From Lachnospiraceae bacterium UBA3692 (GTDB lineage: Bacteria > Bacillota > Clostridia > Lachnospirales > Lachnospiraceae), in assembly GCA_002372815.1 (NCBI GenBank), contig DFIR01000078.1:20586-68599 (forward strand): a stretch of 48,014 bases of DNA, written 5' to 3'. The notes beneath the pieces were generated by a model. It was not told the DNA's origin. It made no database searches and saw only the letters and a program-made list of their open reading frames with translations. The translations under genes were made by a program, and so were the position numbers. Below are positions 24,183 to 32,417 of this stretch, piece after piece (within the stretch, counting starts at the first letter, position 1; each line of letters opens with the position of its first letter).

Positions 24183-26177
24183 TCATTTCCCGCCTGTCAG
24201 TTCCAGTTCCTGCTTCTTCAGCGCCAGCATGCGGTCGCGCAGCTCCGCGGCTGCCTCGAAATTGAGCTCCGCCGCGGCCTTGCGCATCTGTTTCTCCACA
24301 TCGCCGATGAGCTTCCGCAGCTCTTTCAGGTCCATCGATTCGGGATCCTTCTCGAAGCGCGCCTCGTGCTTCGTGATCTCCCTCGAGATCGTGATGAGGT
24401 CCCGCACCGCCTTGCGGATGGAGGTCGGCGTGATGCCGTGCTCCCGGTTGTACTGATCCTGCACCTGCCGGCGCCTGCGGGTCTCGTCGATGGCCCGCCG
24501 CATCGAATCCGTCACGGTGTCGGCATACATGATGACGCGGCCGTCGGCGTTTCGGGCCGCCCTGCCGATCGTCTGGACCAATGATGTCTCGGATCGGAGA
24601 AAACCTTCCTTGTCCGCATCCAGGATCGCGACGAGCGCGATCTCCGGGATATCCAGTCCCTCCCGGAGCAGGTTGATGCCCACCAGCACGTCGAAGACAT
24701 CCAGGCGCATGTCGCGGATGATCTGCGCGCGCTCCATCGTGTCGATGTCGGAGTGCAGGTAGCGGACGCGGATCCCCGCCTCCGACAGGTAGTCGGTCAG
24801 GTCCTCCGCCATCTTCTTGGTCAATGTCGTCACCAGGACCTTGTTTCCGGCCTTCGTGGTCTTCCGGATCTCGCTGATCAGGTCGTCCACCTGCCCGTGG
24901 GTGGGACGGACGTCCACTTCCGGATCCAGCAGACCCGTGGGACGGATGACCTGCTCCGTCCGGAGGAGCTCGTGCGTCTCCTCATAAGAGCCGGGTGTCG
25001 CGGACACAAAGAGCATCTGGTCGATGTGCTGCTCGAACTCGCCGAAATTCAGCGGCCGGTTGTCCAGGGCGGAGGGAAGGCGGAATCCGTAGCGGACCAG
25101 CGTCTCCTTCCGGGACCGGTCGCCGGCGTACATCGCCCCGATCTGGGGGATCGTCATGTGGGACTCGTCCACGATGATCAGGAACCGGTCCGGGAAGAAA
25201 TCCATCAGCGTCAGCGGCGGCTCCCCCGGCTTCATGAAGTTCAGGTGCCGGGAGTAGTTCTCGATCCCGCTGCAGAAGCCGGTCTCCCGCATCATCTCGA
25301 TGTCGAAGTTGGTCCTCTCGTAGATGCGCTGGGCCTCGATCAGCATGTCCTCGCTCTTGAAGTAAGCGACCCGCTCCTTCAGTTCGGCGGCGATATTCTC
25401 GCACGCCATGTTGATCTTCTCCTGGGGCACCACGTAGTGGGAGGCCGGGTAGATCATGATGTGGTTCAGGCTCCGCACCACCTTGCCGGTGAGGGGCTCG
25501 GTCTCGCTGATCCGGTCGATCTCGTCCCCGAACCACTCGACGCGGATCAGGTGATCGCCGCCCTGGGCGGGATAGATCTCCACCGTGTCGCCCCGCACGC
25601 GGAACTCGCACCGGTCGAGGGACATCTCGTTGCGGCGGTACTGGATCGCGATCAGCTCCCGGATCACCTCGTCCCGCTCCTTCTCCATGCCCGGGCGGAG
25701 CGAGATGGACATCCCCTGGAACTCCTCGGGACTGCCGAGGCCGTAGATGCAGGAGACGCTAGCGACCACGATCACGTCCCGGCGCTCCGACAGCGACGCC
25801 GTCGCCGACAGCCGCAGCTTGTCGATCTCGTCGTTGATCATCGCGTCCTTGTCGATATATGTGTCGGTCTGCGGGATATACGCCTCTGGCTGATAGTAAT
25901 CATAATAGGAGACAAAATACTCCACCGCATTCTCCGGGAAGAACTCCTTCATCTCCCCGTAGAGCTGCCCCGCCAGCGTCTTGTTGTGGCTGATGATCAG
26001 CGTCGGCAGGTTCAGGGCCTGGATGATGTTGGCCATCGTGAAGGTCTTGCCGGAGCCCGTGACGCCCAGCAGCGTCTCGAACTGGTTGCCTTCCTGAAAA
26101 CCCTTCACCAGCGCCTCGATCGCCTGCGGCTGGTCGCCCGTGGGCTGATAATCCGATACGAGTTTAAAATGATCCAT
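24183..26177 (-). CDS. uvrB: Excinuclease ABC subunit B
   Basis: DNA-damage verification helicase of nucleotide excision repair. Walker A is GVTGSGKT (38-45), and the beta-hairpin that grips DNA is YYDYYQPEAYIPQTDTYIDK. Helicase motifs VDESHMTIPQIG and QTIGRAARNADGRVIMYAD are present. The C-terminal UVR domain that meets UvrA and UvrC is DVEKQMRKAAAELNFEAAAE. ATG 26177 (MDHFKLVSDYQPTGDQPQAI) has GAGGAATACAGA before it; the frame extends upstream to 26231 but without homology. 664 residues, full length. Its start is 10 bp from the end of the C39-like gene upstream. Confidence 0.97.
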   Translation of the reverse strand: MDHFKLVSDYQPTGDQPQAIEALVKGFQEGNQFETLLGVTGSGKTFTMANIIQALNLPTLIISHNKTLAGQLYGEMKEFFPENAVEYFVSYYDYYQPEAYIPQTDTYIDKDAMINDEIDKLRLSATASLSERRDVIVVASVSCIYGLGSPEEFQGMSISLRPGMEKERDEVIRELIAIQYRRNEMSLDRCEFRVRGDTVEIYPAQGGDHLIRVEWFGDEIDRISETEPLTGKVVRSLNHIMIYPASHYVVPQEKINMACENIAAELKERVAYFKSEDMLIEAQRIYERTNFDIEMMRETGFCSGIENYSRHLNFMKPGEPPLTLMDFFPDRFLIIVDESHMTIPQIGAMYAGDRSRKETLVRYGFRLPSALDNRPLNFGEFEQHIDQMLFVSATPGSYEETHELLRTEQVIRPTGLLDPEVDVRPTHGQVDDLISEIRKTTKAGNKVLVTTLTKKMAEDLTDYLSEAGIRVRYLHSDIDTMERAQIIRDMRLDVFDVLVGINLLREGLDIPEIALVAILDADKEGFLRSETSLVQTIGRAARNADGRVIMYADTVTDSMRRAIDETRRRRQVQDQYNREHGITPTSIRKAVRDLITISREITKHEARFEKDPESMDLKELRKLIGDVEKQMRKAAAELNFEAAAELRDRMLALKKQELELTGGK

Positions 26178-26187
26178 TCTGTATTCC

Positions 26188-26907
26188 TCAGGGATATACT
26201 TCCAGCATCCGGAACCGCTCCAGCTGCGCATAAGTCAGTCTCACCGGGCGTGCGGCCCATCCGTCCGCGATCCGGTAGACCGCGGGTCTGCCGTCCGGGA
26301 AGTCCTCCCGGCCGTAGCAGAGCATGTGGTGGTTGCCGTATTTGGAATGTCCGCGCATCTGCAGGTACAGGACCGCCCCGTTCTTCAGCGCCCGGGTCAT
26401 CGTCCTCTCGTCCGGGCGGAACCGGAAGCGCAGGGAAGGTCTCTGCAGACCGTACTCGCGGAAGCACCGCTGCAGGTAGAGCCCCGCCATGGCATCCAGC
26501 GTGCCTCCGAAGCGGTGGAACAGGTCCAGATTGATATAGATCAGGCGGCGGCGCCCGATCTGCGCCACGCGCTCGAAGATCTCACAGGGATCCTCCGGCA
26601 GGGAATCGATCTTCCCCTCCCGCATCGCGCAGCTCCGGAGCAGGTTGGTGATCGCCGTCGGCCCGCAGTGACGGTGGAAGCGGTCGTGCTCCTCCGTCTG
26701 TCCCGCCTGGTCATGCGCGTGGTCATGCACGTGATCGTGTGCGTGCTGTGTGTGCGCCCCGCCGACCGGCCATGCCGTGTGATGTCCCTCTCCCGCTCCG
26801 AGCGGATCCGGGTCCGGGCTGCAGACGGGGCAGTATCCCCGCCGGAACTGGCCGGTCGTGCAATAGGATTCTCCTGCCGGGATGCCGGGATGTTCTGTCT
26901 CTCTCAT
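26188..26907 (-). CDS. C39-like cysteine peptidase-fold protein with His-rich segment
   Basis: 239 residues. The segment HCGPTAITNLLR (Cys at about 81) resembles the catalytic Cys region of C39-like and papain-fold peptidases. GNHHMLCYGRED (His at about 193-194) and RIADGW (Asp at about 215) are plausible His and Asp partners. Before this, about residues 42-80 hold twelve histidines with alternating HAHDH units, a likely metal-binding tract, and the N-terminus has C16, C26 and C29 in a CPVC context. There is no signal peptide. Enzyme activity is inference from the triad pattern. GAGG precedes ATG 26907. It ends 10 bp before uvrB, so it may be co-transcribed with uvrB-uvrA. Confidence 0.75.
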   Translation of the reverse strand: MRETEHPGIPAGESYCTTGQFRRGYCPVCSPDPDPLGAGEGHHTAWPVGGAHTQHAHDHVHDHAHDQAGQTEEHDRFHRHCGPTAITNLLRSCAMREGKIDSLPEDPCEIFERVAQIGRRRLIYINLDLFHRFGGTLDAMAGLYLQRCFREYGLQRPSLRFRFRPDERTMTRALKNGAVLYLQMRGHSKYGNHHMLCYGREDFPDGRPAVYRIADGWAARPVRLTYAQLERFRMLEVYP

Positions 26908-26977
26908 GTCTGCCTCTTTCCGCGCTGCGCGCGCCTCGTCCTCACGCGTCCCGTTCCCGGGCGCGTGTAATCAGTAT

Positions 26978-27006
26978 ATCACAGGTCGGAAGCCGTATGA
27001 TATAAT
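26978..27006 (+). promoter_or_regulatory. Plus-strand promoter of the zinc-ribbon/TPM pair
   Basis: Perfect -10 TATAAT (27001-27006) with a weak -35 ATCACA (26978-26983) at 17 bp. A minus-strand -10-like TATACT (26973-26978) for the C39-like gene touches the same -35, so the two divergent promoters could interfere with each other. Confidence 0.55.
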
Positions 27007-27044
27007 GGAAGCGGATACCAGCCTGTACTGTAAGGAGAATTCCT

Positions 27045-28052
27045 ATGTTCTATCGCTGCGGATCCTGTGGATCCAACATGGTCTACAACTTCAACAAAGG
27101 GACGCTGGAGTGCCTGAACTGCGGCAATATGGAGCAGCCGGAGCTGCTCCCCGCGGCGGCGGACGGCAACTGCCCCAACTGCGGCGCGCCGCTCGACCCG
27201 GGTCCCTACGAGATCGCGGGCAAATGCCCGTTCTGCGGCACCTACCACGTCTACGAGGAGAAGGCCGTCGGCGAGCATGCGCCGGTGCGGATCATTCCGA
27301 CGACGCTGACGCGGGTAGAGGCCTTCCGGCTCCTGCAGAAGGAATACAGCCGCTATGTCGCCCTGGTCCCCGAGATCTTCAGCGACAAGCGCCTGAACGA
27401 AGTCCAGACCGAGTACATCCCGTACTGGGTCTTCTCCTACCGCGTCCGCATGGGCTACACGGGGGACCTGAAGGAGCGCATCTTCCGCGGCAGCGACACC
27501 ATCATCAAGACGCGCCGCATCAGCTTCTCCTTCGAGGCGGTCCTGAACGACGTCCCGAAGGACGCCTCCGACCGGATGCCCGATGACATCATGGACGCCG
27601 TCGAGCCCTTCCAGTTCAAGACCGCGCGCGAATTCCGGCCGGAATATCTCTCCGGCGCCAGGGCGGAGTACTTCAACCATCCGTCCGAACAGTACCGGAA
27701 GGACGCCTACGCCAAGATGCGCGAGAAGGCGGAGGATCTCTTCTGCCGCAAGCTGCTCGCAGCCTATCCCCACGGCGACCTGAGCGAGAGCCGGATCCGC
27801 AGCGGGATGCAGCTGGAGGTCGTCAGCGAGACCTGTGAGTTCGACCTCCTGCCGGTCTACATCTACGAGTACGCGACGGAGAGCGGCCGCAAATTCACGT
27901 ATTACATCAACGGCCAGACGGAGGAGATCTACGGGAGCGTCCCGGTCTCGCGTCTGCGCATGGCGCTCGGCTGCGCGGCGGCGGGGGCCCTCTTCCTGGG
28001 CGCCGCCGGTGTCGTGAACCTCATTCTCGTCCTGCTGGGCGGTGCGCTGTGA
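27045..28052 (+). CDS. Zinc-ribbon protein with C-terminal membrane anchor
   Basis: 335 residues. The N-terminus has three CxxC-type knuckle groups (CGSCGSNMVYN, CLNCGN; CPNCGAPLDPGP; CPFCGTYHVYEEK), similar to TFIIB/rubredoxin-like ribbons. The middle part (about 85-295) is soluble and contains EYIPYWVFSYRVRMGYTGD, a pattern seen in other zinc-ribbon proteins that sense or handle membranes. One hydrophobic C-terminal helix (about 312-333, AAGALFLGAAGVVNLILVLLG) ends the protein. TAAGGAG precedes ATG 27045. It is followed 34 bp later by a TPM-domain gene. Function unknown; its pairing with a membrane TPM protein suggests a shared envelope role. Confidence 0.85.
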   Translation: MFYRCGSCGSNMVYNFNKGTLECLNCGNMEQPELLPAAADGNCPNCGAPLDPGPYEIAGKCPFCGTYHVYEEKAVGEHAPVRIIPTTLTRVEAFRLLQKEYSRYVALVPEIFSDKRLNEVQTEYIPYWVFSYRVRMGYTGDLKERIFRGSDTIIKTRRISFSFEAVLNDVPKDASDRMPDDIMDAVEPFQFKTAREFRPEYLSGARAEYFNHPSEQYRKDAYAKMREKAEDLFCRKLLAAYPHGDLSESRIRSGMQLEVVSETCEFDLLPVYIYEYATESGRKFTYYINGQTEEIYGSVPVSRLRMALGCAAAGALFLGAAGVVNLILVLLGGAL

Positions 28053-28086
28053 TGTCCCGGACATCCGCGCGGACAGGAGGTGACTT

Positions 28087-28902
28087 ATGAAATTCCGCAG
28101 ATATATCGCGTGGCGCTTCATTTTCGCGCTTGTCGTGCTGCTCGCGACGGTCGGCGTCTTCCTCTTCGGGACACACGGCAATGCGGAGCGGGCCAACACG
28201 CTCTGCGACACGGACCAGCGCGTGTTCGACTACGGAGATTACCTGTCGGATGACGGAGAGGCGCAGCTCGCCTCCCTCATCAGCGGCTGGGAGAAGAGCT
28301 GCCGGACGGACCTGATCCTCTACACTGACAGCGCCTTCCGGACGGACGACGACGTGGTGCCGCTGGTACAGGAGTTCTTCCTGGACCACGATTTCGGCTG
28401 GGACAGGAGCAACGGCGACGCCGTCCTGCTCTACTTCAACATGTCCACGCGCTACGTCTACGTGCTGACCAGCGGCCGCGCCATCGGCATCGTCAACAGC
28501 CAGCACATCTACGACCGCATCGTGGACCTCGTCGGCGACCAGGCGAAGCAGGGCGACTACTACCAGGGCTTCGTCGACGGCTTCGAGCGCATCCGCTGGC
28601 ACATGCTGCTGGGCAAGTATGTCCCCGCGCCGTTCCTCTATCTCCTGATCTTCCTCGTCGGCACGGTCACCAGCTGCGTCGCCTTCCTGGCGAGGCAGAT
28701 GCGCAATCTCGCCAGTGTGCCCGTCGAGATCGATGACTATCTCGTCTCCAGCCAGGTCATGCGCAATACCGCCCAGACGACGCGCACGCAGGTCATTCAC
28801 CATGCGCGCTCCGGAGGAGGCGGCGGTGGAGGCTTCCACATCGGCGGAGGCGGCGGCGGTGGCGGCGGCCCCCACTTCGGCGGAGGCGGCGGTCACTTCT
28901 GA
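28087..28902 (+). CDS. TPM-domain membrane protein with Gly/His-rich tail
   Basis: 271 residues. An N-terminal membrane helix or signal anchor (about 9-27, RFIFALVVLLATVGVFLFG) is followed by an external TPM domain of about 140 residues (FDYGDYLSDDGEAQLASLIS; GDAVLLYFNMSTRYVYVLTS). A second helix follows (about 178-198). The cytoplasmic end terminates in more than 35 residues that are almost only Gly with a few His and Phe. TPM proteins include plant TLP18.3 and worm MOLO-1; bacterial roles are poorly known. AGGAGGTG precedes ATG 28087. Second gene of a two-gene unit. Confidence 0.88.
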   Translation: MKFRRYIAWRFIFALVVLLATVGVFLFGTHGNAERANTLCDTDQRVFDYGDYLSDDGEAQLASLISGWEKSCRTDLILYTDSAFRTDDDVVPLVQEFFLDHDFGWDRSNGDAVLLYFNMSTRYVYVLTSGRAIGIVNSQHIYDRIVDLVGDQAKQGDYYQGFVDGFERIRWHMLLGKYVPAPFLYLLIFLVGTVTSCVAFLARQMRNLASVPVEIDDYLVSSQVMRNTAQTTRTQVIHHARSGGGGGGGFHIGGGGGGGGGPHFGGGGGHF

Positions 28903-28947
28903 GATCCCGCATCGGTCCGTTCACAGCAGTATAGCACAGATACAAAA

Positions 28948-28979
28948 GAGAGGGGTGCCGGATGCGGCATCCCTCTCTG
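28948..28979 (-). terminator. Terminator, probably bidirectional
   Basis: A 14-bp stem (arms 28948-28961 and 28966-28979, one G-T pair) with loop GATG lies between two convergent genes. On the minus strand it is followed by TTTTGTATC, a U-run, so it ends the lipoprotein transcript; it also lies 46 bp after the TPM gene stop and may serve that gene too. Confidence 0.75.
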
Positions 28980-29018
28980 TCTGTTCCGGTCAGTCCATGC
29001 CCGGTACAGGCGTCTTAC

Positions 29019-29789
29019 TTACTTCACAGTCACGCCCGTGACATGGGTCTGCGGTCCCTCGTACCAGTACATGAAGCCCTCGATGTCGATGACATCGCCG
29101 ACCTTGAGGTTCCGAACCGCCTCATAAGCGTCGCTGCCGGGTCCGCAGAGATAATACTCCACGGTGAACGTGTACGTCTCGCCGTCCTTGGACACGTCGA
29201 AATAGAGGTCGCTGTCGGAATCCGCGCTGCCGCTGCCGTCCCATGCATACAGGAACGCATCGCCATTGTCGCCCTTCGCCTCGACCGTCATGTCGGTGAA
29301 GCTCACGCGCTCGTTCTGGTGGGCCTCGAGCTCATCCGTGCCGAGAAGCGCCGTCACGTCCGCGGGCTCCGCGATGTAGCTGCCCTCTTCGAACTCGAAG
29401 GTGGCGTCCACGATCTCGACCTCGCCGGACCACTCGGTCTTGAAGCCGTTGACCTTGATCTTCTGGCCGGGTACGAGCTTCGCGGCATCCTCTTCCGCGC
29501 ATGCCATGTTGTAGAGGAAGTAGGCGCCGTCCTCACTCTGCGCGTACACCGTGATCACGCCGTCCCACCAGGACTGCGTCGCCTGCACGTAGGTCTCGAC
29601 ACACACAGGTGTGTCCAGAGCCGCCGCCATGTACTCCTCGTGGGTCATCACGGGGACATCCGCTGCTGTCTCTTCTGTCGCTTCCGCCGTCTCCGCGGGA
29701 GCGGTCTGAGCCTCTTCCTTGCTGCCGCCGCAGGCCGTCACTGCGAGAACCATCGAGGACGCCAGCAGGATCGCTGCAAACTTCTTCAT
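29019..29789 (-). CDS. Lipoprotein with repeated OB-like segments
   Basis: 256 residues. It has a lipoprotein signal peptide with lipobox (LAVTACGGS, Cys 20), then an Ala/Glu/Thr-rich linker. Two similar beta-rich units follow, each with a Gly-hydrophobic pattern: LVPGQKIKVNGFKTEWSGEV and LKVGDVIDIEGFMYWYEGPQ, both reading like OB-fold strand pairs. Probably a surface-bound binding protein; no enzyme motif seen. ATG 29789 has GGGAGG upstream; the frame goes on to 29864 without a good start. It is a single-gene unit with its own promoter (-10 TATAAT, 29870-29875) and terminator. Confidence 0.82.
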   Translation of the reverse strand: MKKFAAILLASSMVLAVTACGGSKEEAQTAPAETAEATEETAADVPVMTHEEYMAAALDTPVCVETYVQATQSWWDGVITVYAQSEDGAYFLYNMACAEEDAAKLVPGQKIKVNGFKTEWSGEVEIVDATFEFEEGSYIAEPADVTALLGTDELEAHQNERVSFTDMTVEAKGDNGDAFLYAWDGSGSADSDSDLYFDVSKDGETYTFTVEYYLCGPGSDAYEAVRNLKVGDVIDIEGFMYWYEGPQTHVTGVTVK

Positions 29790-29844
29790 CTTCTTTCCTC
29801 CCTGAATGAATAATCCATGAAGCTGTTGACTTGCTGCCTCATCA

Positions 29845-29875
29845 GCAGGCAGGGTGCCTGCCAACTCTCATTATA
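29845..29875 (-). promoter_or_regulatory. -10 box and leader hairpin of the lipoprotein gene
   Basis: Minus-strand -10 TATAAT (29870-29875); no convincing -35. It is followed at once by a 7-bp stem-loop GCAGGCA-GGG-TGCCTGC (29845-29861) at the very 5' end of the expected transcript. Confidence 0.5.
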
Positions 29876-29925
29876 TCCTACCATCCGCAAAAGAAAAGCC
29901 GCCGCCGCGAAAATTCATCCCGATT

Positions 29926-31524
29926 TCACGATTTGCGCTGCCGCCGCTGTTCCCGCAGCCAGCAGGCGGCGATGAACACCCAGGCGACCCCGAGGCAGAT
30001 GAGGAGCGCCTTGGACTCCGCCGGAAGCGGTCCGAGGTCCCTCTCTCCGCCCTGCGCCTCGATCTGGTCCAGCCGGTACATGCTCCTTACTGTGGAGAAA
30101 AGCTTGTCGATGTAGGCGCTGTCCACGGTCTCTTTTCTCCGGACGGACTTCGTCACGTTCTCGATCAGCTGGCCGGACGCGTCGCGCAGGGAGGCGGATC
30201 CGTTGAAGACCGGCGTGACGAACGTGTGCTCCGTGCTGTCCAGCAGCAGGCGCGTAGCGTCGATCTTGACCTGATAGTGGAGGTCGCCGTCCTCGCCGCC
30301 GGACGCCAGGTAGTCCTGATAAGCTTCCGAGGCGCGCGCCGGCACCGTGACCGGCACATAGCCTTCCGTCTCCGCGTAGGCGGTCTGCACGTCATTCGTG
30401 AGCAGGTACTGCGCGAAGAGCCAGGAGGCCAGCACCTGCTGGGGATCCTCCTTGTTGAAGATACACACGGACGGACCCTGCGAGATCATGGCCGGTGTGG
30501 AGGGGTCGAACTGCGGCACCATGCACACCTCTGTCTCGAAGTCCACCTTGGCCTCGTCGCTGATATCGGAGAGCGGCGCGCCGGCGCCCATCCAGGTGGA
30601 ACCCGCCGTGGAGTCCACCGCGAAGATGCACTGCCCGGCGTTCAGGAAGTTGGCCGGATAGCTGGAGATCTTGAATGTCGAGAAGGCGCCGGTCTTCGCG
30701 TGCTCCGCGATCGTGAGGAGCAGCTCCCTGGTCGTGTCGTTGAAGATGAGGATCTCCCCCGCGTCGGTCGAGTAGCCGCCGTCCTTCTGCCGCAGCATCT
30801 GGATCATCATGTTGTCCGTAGACTTGTAGATGAAGGGGATCATGACCTTCTGCCCGTTGACGGCGAAGGTCCCGTCGGCGTTCTTCTTCATCGCCGCCTC
30901 GGACACCTCCCAGACGAAGTCCCACGTCAGCACCTCCGGCATCTCGTAGCCGAGTGCCTCCACGAAGGTGCGGTTCACGTAGCAGGCCTCCGTCGAGCGC
31001 ATGAAGGGCAGCGCATAGGTGCTTCCCGAGAGCACGCATTCCGAGAGGAACTCCGGGATGATCCCGTCCTGCCCCGGTCCCTCGTAGAGGAGCTCGCTGC
31101 CGCCGAGACCGTACCGGCTGTCCGCGAGCAGGTCGTCGAGCGGCACCACCACGTCACTTCCCGTCCGGTACGTGGCGATGTGGTCCGGATAGGTGATGCA
31201 GACGTCGGGCGTCGTGTTCGTCGCGATGTTCGTGATGACGTCGTTGTAGATCTTCCCGTAGTCCGTATACAGCCGGATCTTCACCTTGATGTTGGGGTAG
31301 AGCGCCTCGAAGTCCCGGATCGCCTTCTCGTAGATCTGCGTCTGGGTCTTGTTCGTGTCGTTCTTGGCCCAGAAGGTGATCTCGTGGGTCTGCGAGGTGT
31401 CGAAGGACTCCGGCACCGTGAAGCCGGTGCGGCTGCGCGCGCCGTGACAGCCCGTGAGCGACAGGGCCAGGACCAGTGCCGCCGCTATACTGATGAGCCT
31501 GCGCATACTGCTGTGTTTATTCAT
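29926..31524 (-). CDS. ABC solute-binding lipoprotein with C-terminal membrane helix
   Basis: 532 residues, of the family-1 (CUT1, sugar or glycerol-phosphate type) binding proteins. A lipobox signal peptide (LALSLTGCHG, Cys 26) is followed by the bilobal body (ITFWAKNDTNKTQTQIYEKA; FEALYPNIKVKIRLYTDYGK; GSTYALPFMRSTEACYVNR). Unusually it ends with a second membrane segment (ALLICLGVAWVFIAACWL) and a basic tail, so the protein could be fixed at both ends. The substrate is not readable from sequence. It is the last gene of its operon; its start overlaps the preceding permease by 4 bp. Confidence 0.88.
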   Translation of the reverse strand: MNKHSSMRRLISIAAALVLALSLTGCHGARSRTGFTVPESFDTSQTHEITFWAKNDTNKTQTQIYEKAIRDFEALYPNIKVKIRLYTDYGKIYNDVITNIATNTTPDVCITYPDHIATYRTGSDVVVPLDDLLADSRYGLGGSELLYEGPGQDGIIPEFLSECVLSGSTYALPFMRSTEACYVNRTFVEALGYEMPEVLTWDFVWEVSEAAMKKNADGTFAVNGQKVMIPFIYKSTDNMMIQMLRQKDGGYSTDAGEILIFNDTTRELLLTIAEHAKTGAFSTFKISSYPANFLNAGQCIFAVDSTAGSTWMGAGAPLSDISDEAKVDFETEVCMVPQFDPSTPAMISQGPSVCIFNKEDPQQVLASWLFAQYLLTNDVQTAYAETEGYVPVTVPARASEAYQDYLASGGEDGDLHYQVKIDATRLLLDSTEHTFVTPVFNGSASLRDASGQLIENVTKSVRRKETVDSAYIDKLFSTVRSMYRLDQIEAQGGERDLGPLPAESKALLICLGVAWVFIAACWLREQRRQRKS

Positions 31525-32399
31525 ATGCCTTTGGTCCCTCCTCTCGATACGCCTGCCATGATCTTCTTGTGGAACAGCAGGAACAGGACGATCAGCGGGA
31601 TCGAGATCACGACGACGGCCGCCATCATGGCGGGGATGTTCTCCCGCCCGAAGCCGTTCTCGCGGATCTCCTGGATCCCGTTGGAGACCAGATAGTAGGC
31701 GGCGTCATCCGTGATCAGGCGCGGCCACACGTAGCTGTTCCAGCACTCGATGACCTTCAGGATCGTGATCGTGACGATGGTGGGCTGGCAGATGGGGATC
31801 ATGACCTTCCAGAGGTACTTCAGGTCCGACGTGCCGTCCACCTTGGCCGCCTTGTAGAGCTCCTCCGGGATCTGCTCGAAGTTCTCCTTGAGGAGGTAGA
31901 TGTAGAAGACGCTGGTCACGGAAGGCAGGATCAGGCCCCAGTAGCTGTTGCGCATCCCCCAGTCGGTGATCGTGACGAAGTTCGTGATGATCACCAGCTC
32001 GTTCGGGATCATCATGAGCGACAGGAAGACCGTGAACAGGAGGTCCCGCCCCTTGAACTGCAGACGCGAGAACGCGAAGGCCGCCAGCACGATGACGAAC
32101 AGCATCAGGACCGTCGTCACCACCGTGAAAATGATCGTATTGAAGAAATATCTTCCCAGATCGACCGTCGTGAACGCGTCCCGGTAGTTCTGCAGCGTCG
32201 GCGAGGGCGTCCACAGCTTGGGGACATATTCCGCGTTGTAAGTGCCGTAGCTCTTGACGGACGTGAGGATCATCCAGTAGAAGGGGAACAGCACGATCAC
32301 CGCCCAGACCGTCAGCAGCGCGTAGGTGATGCCGCTCCGGATCCGGGCGCCCGTCCGGTACCTCTTCCCGATCTCGTCATAGGTATTCTGTGTATTCAT
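31521..32399 (-). CDS. ABC sugar-type permease, MalG/UgpE-like
   Basis: 292 residues with six membrane helices (ITYALLTVWAVIVLFPFYWM is the first). The EAA loop that contacts the ATPase is EELYKAAKVDGTSDLKYLWK. Length and the N-terminal pattern fit the second permease of CUT1 importers. GGAGGAGG precedes ATG 32399. It overlaps the binding-protein start by 4 bp and follows the other permease by 18 bp. Confidence 0.93.
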   Translation of the reverse strand: MNTQNTYDEIGKRYRTGARIRSGITYALLTVWAVIVLFPFYWMILTSVKSYGTYNAEYVPKLWTPSPTLQNYRDAFTTVDLGRYFFNTIIFTVVTTVLMLFVIVLAAFAFSRLQFKGRDLLFTVFLSLMMIPNELVIITNFVTITDWGMRNSYWGLILPSVTSVFYIYLLKENFEQIPEELYKAAKVDGTSDLKYLWKVMIPICQPTIVTITILKVIECWNSYVWPRLITDDAAYYLVSNGIQEIRENGFGRENIPAMMAAVVVISIPLIVLFLLFHKKIMAGVSRGGTKGI

Positions 32400-32417
32400 C
32401 TCTGCGCCTCCTCCGGA

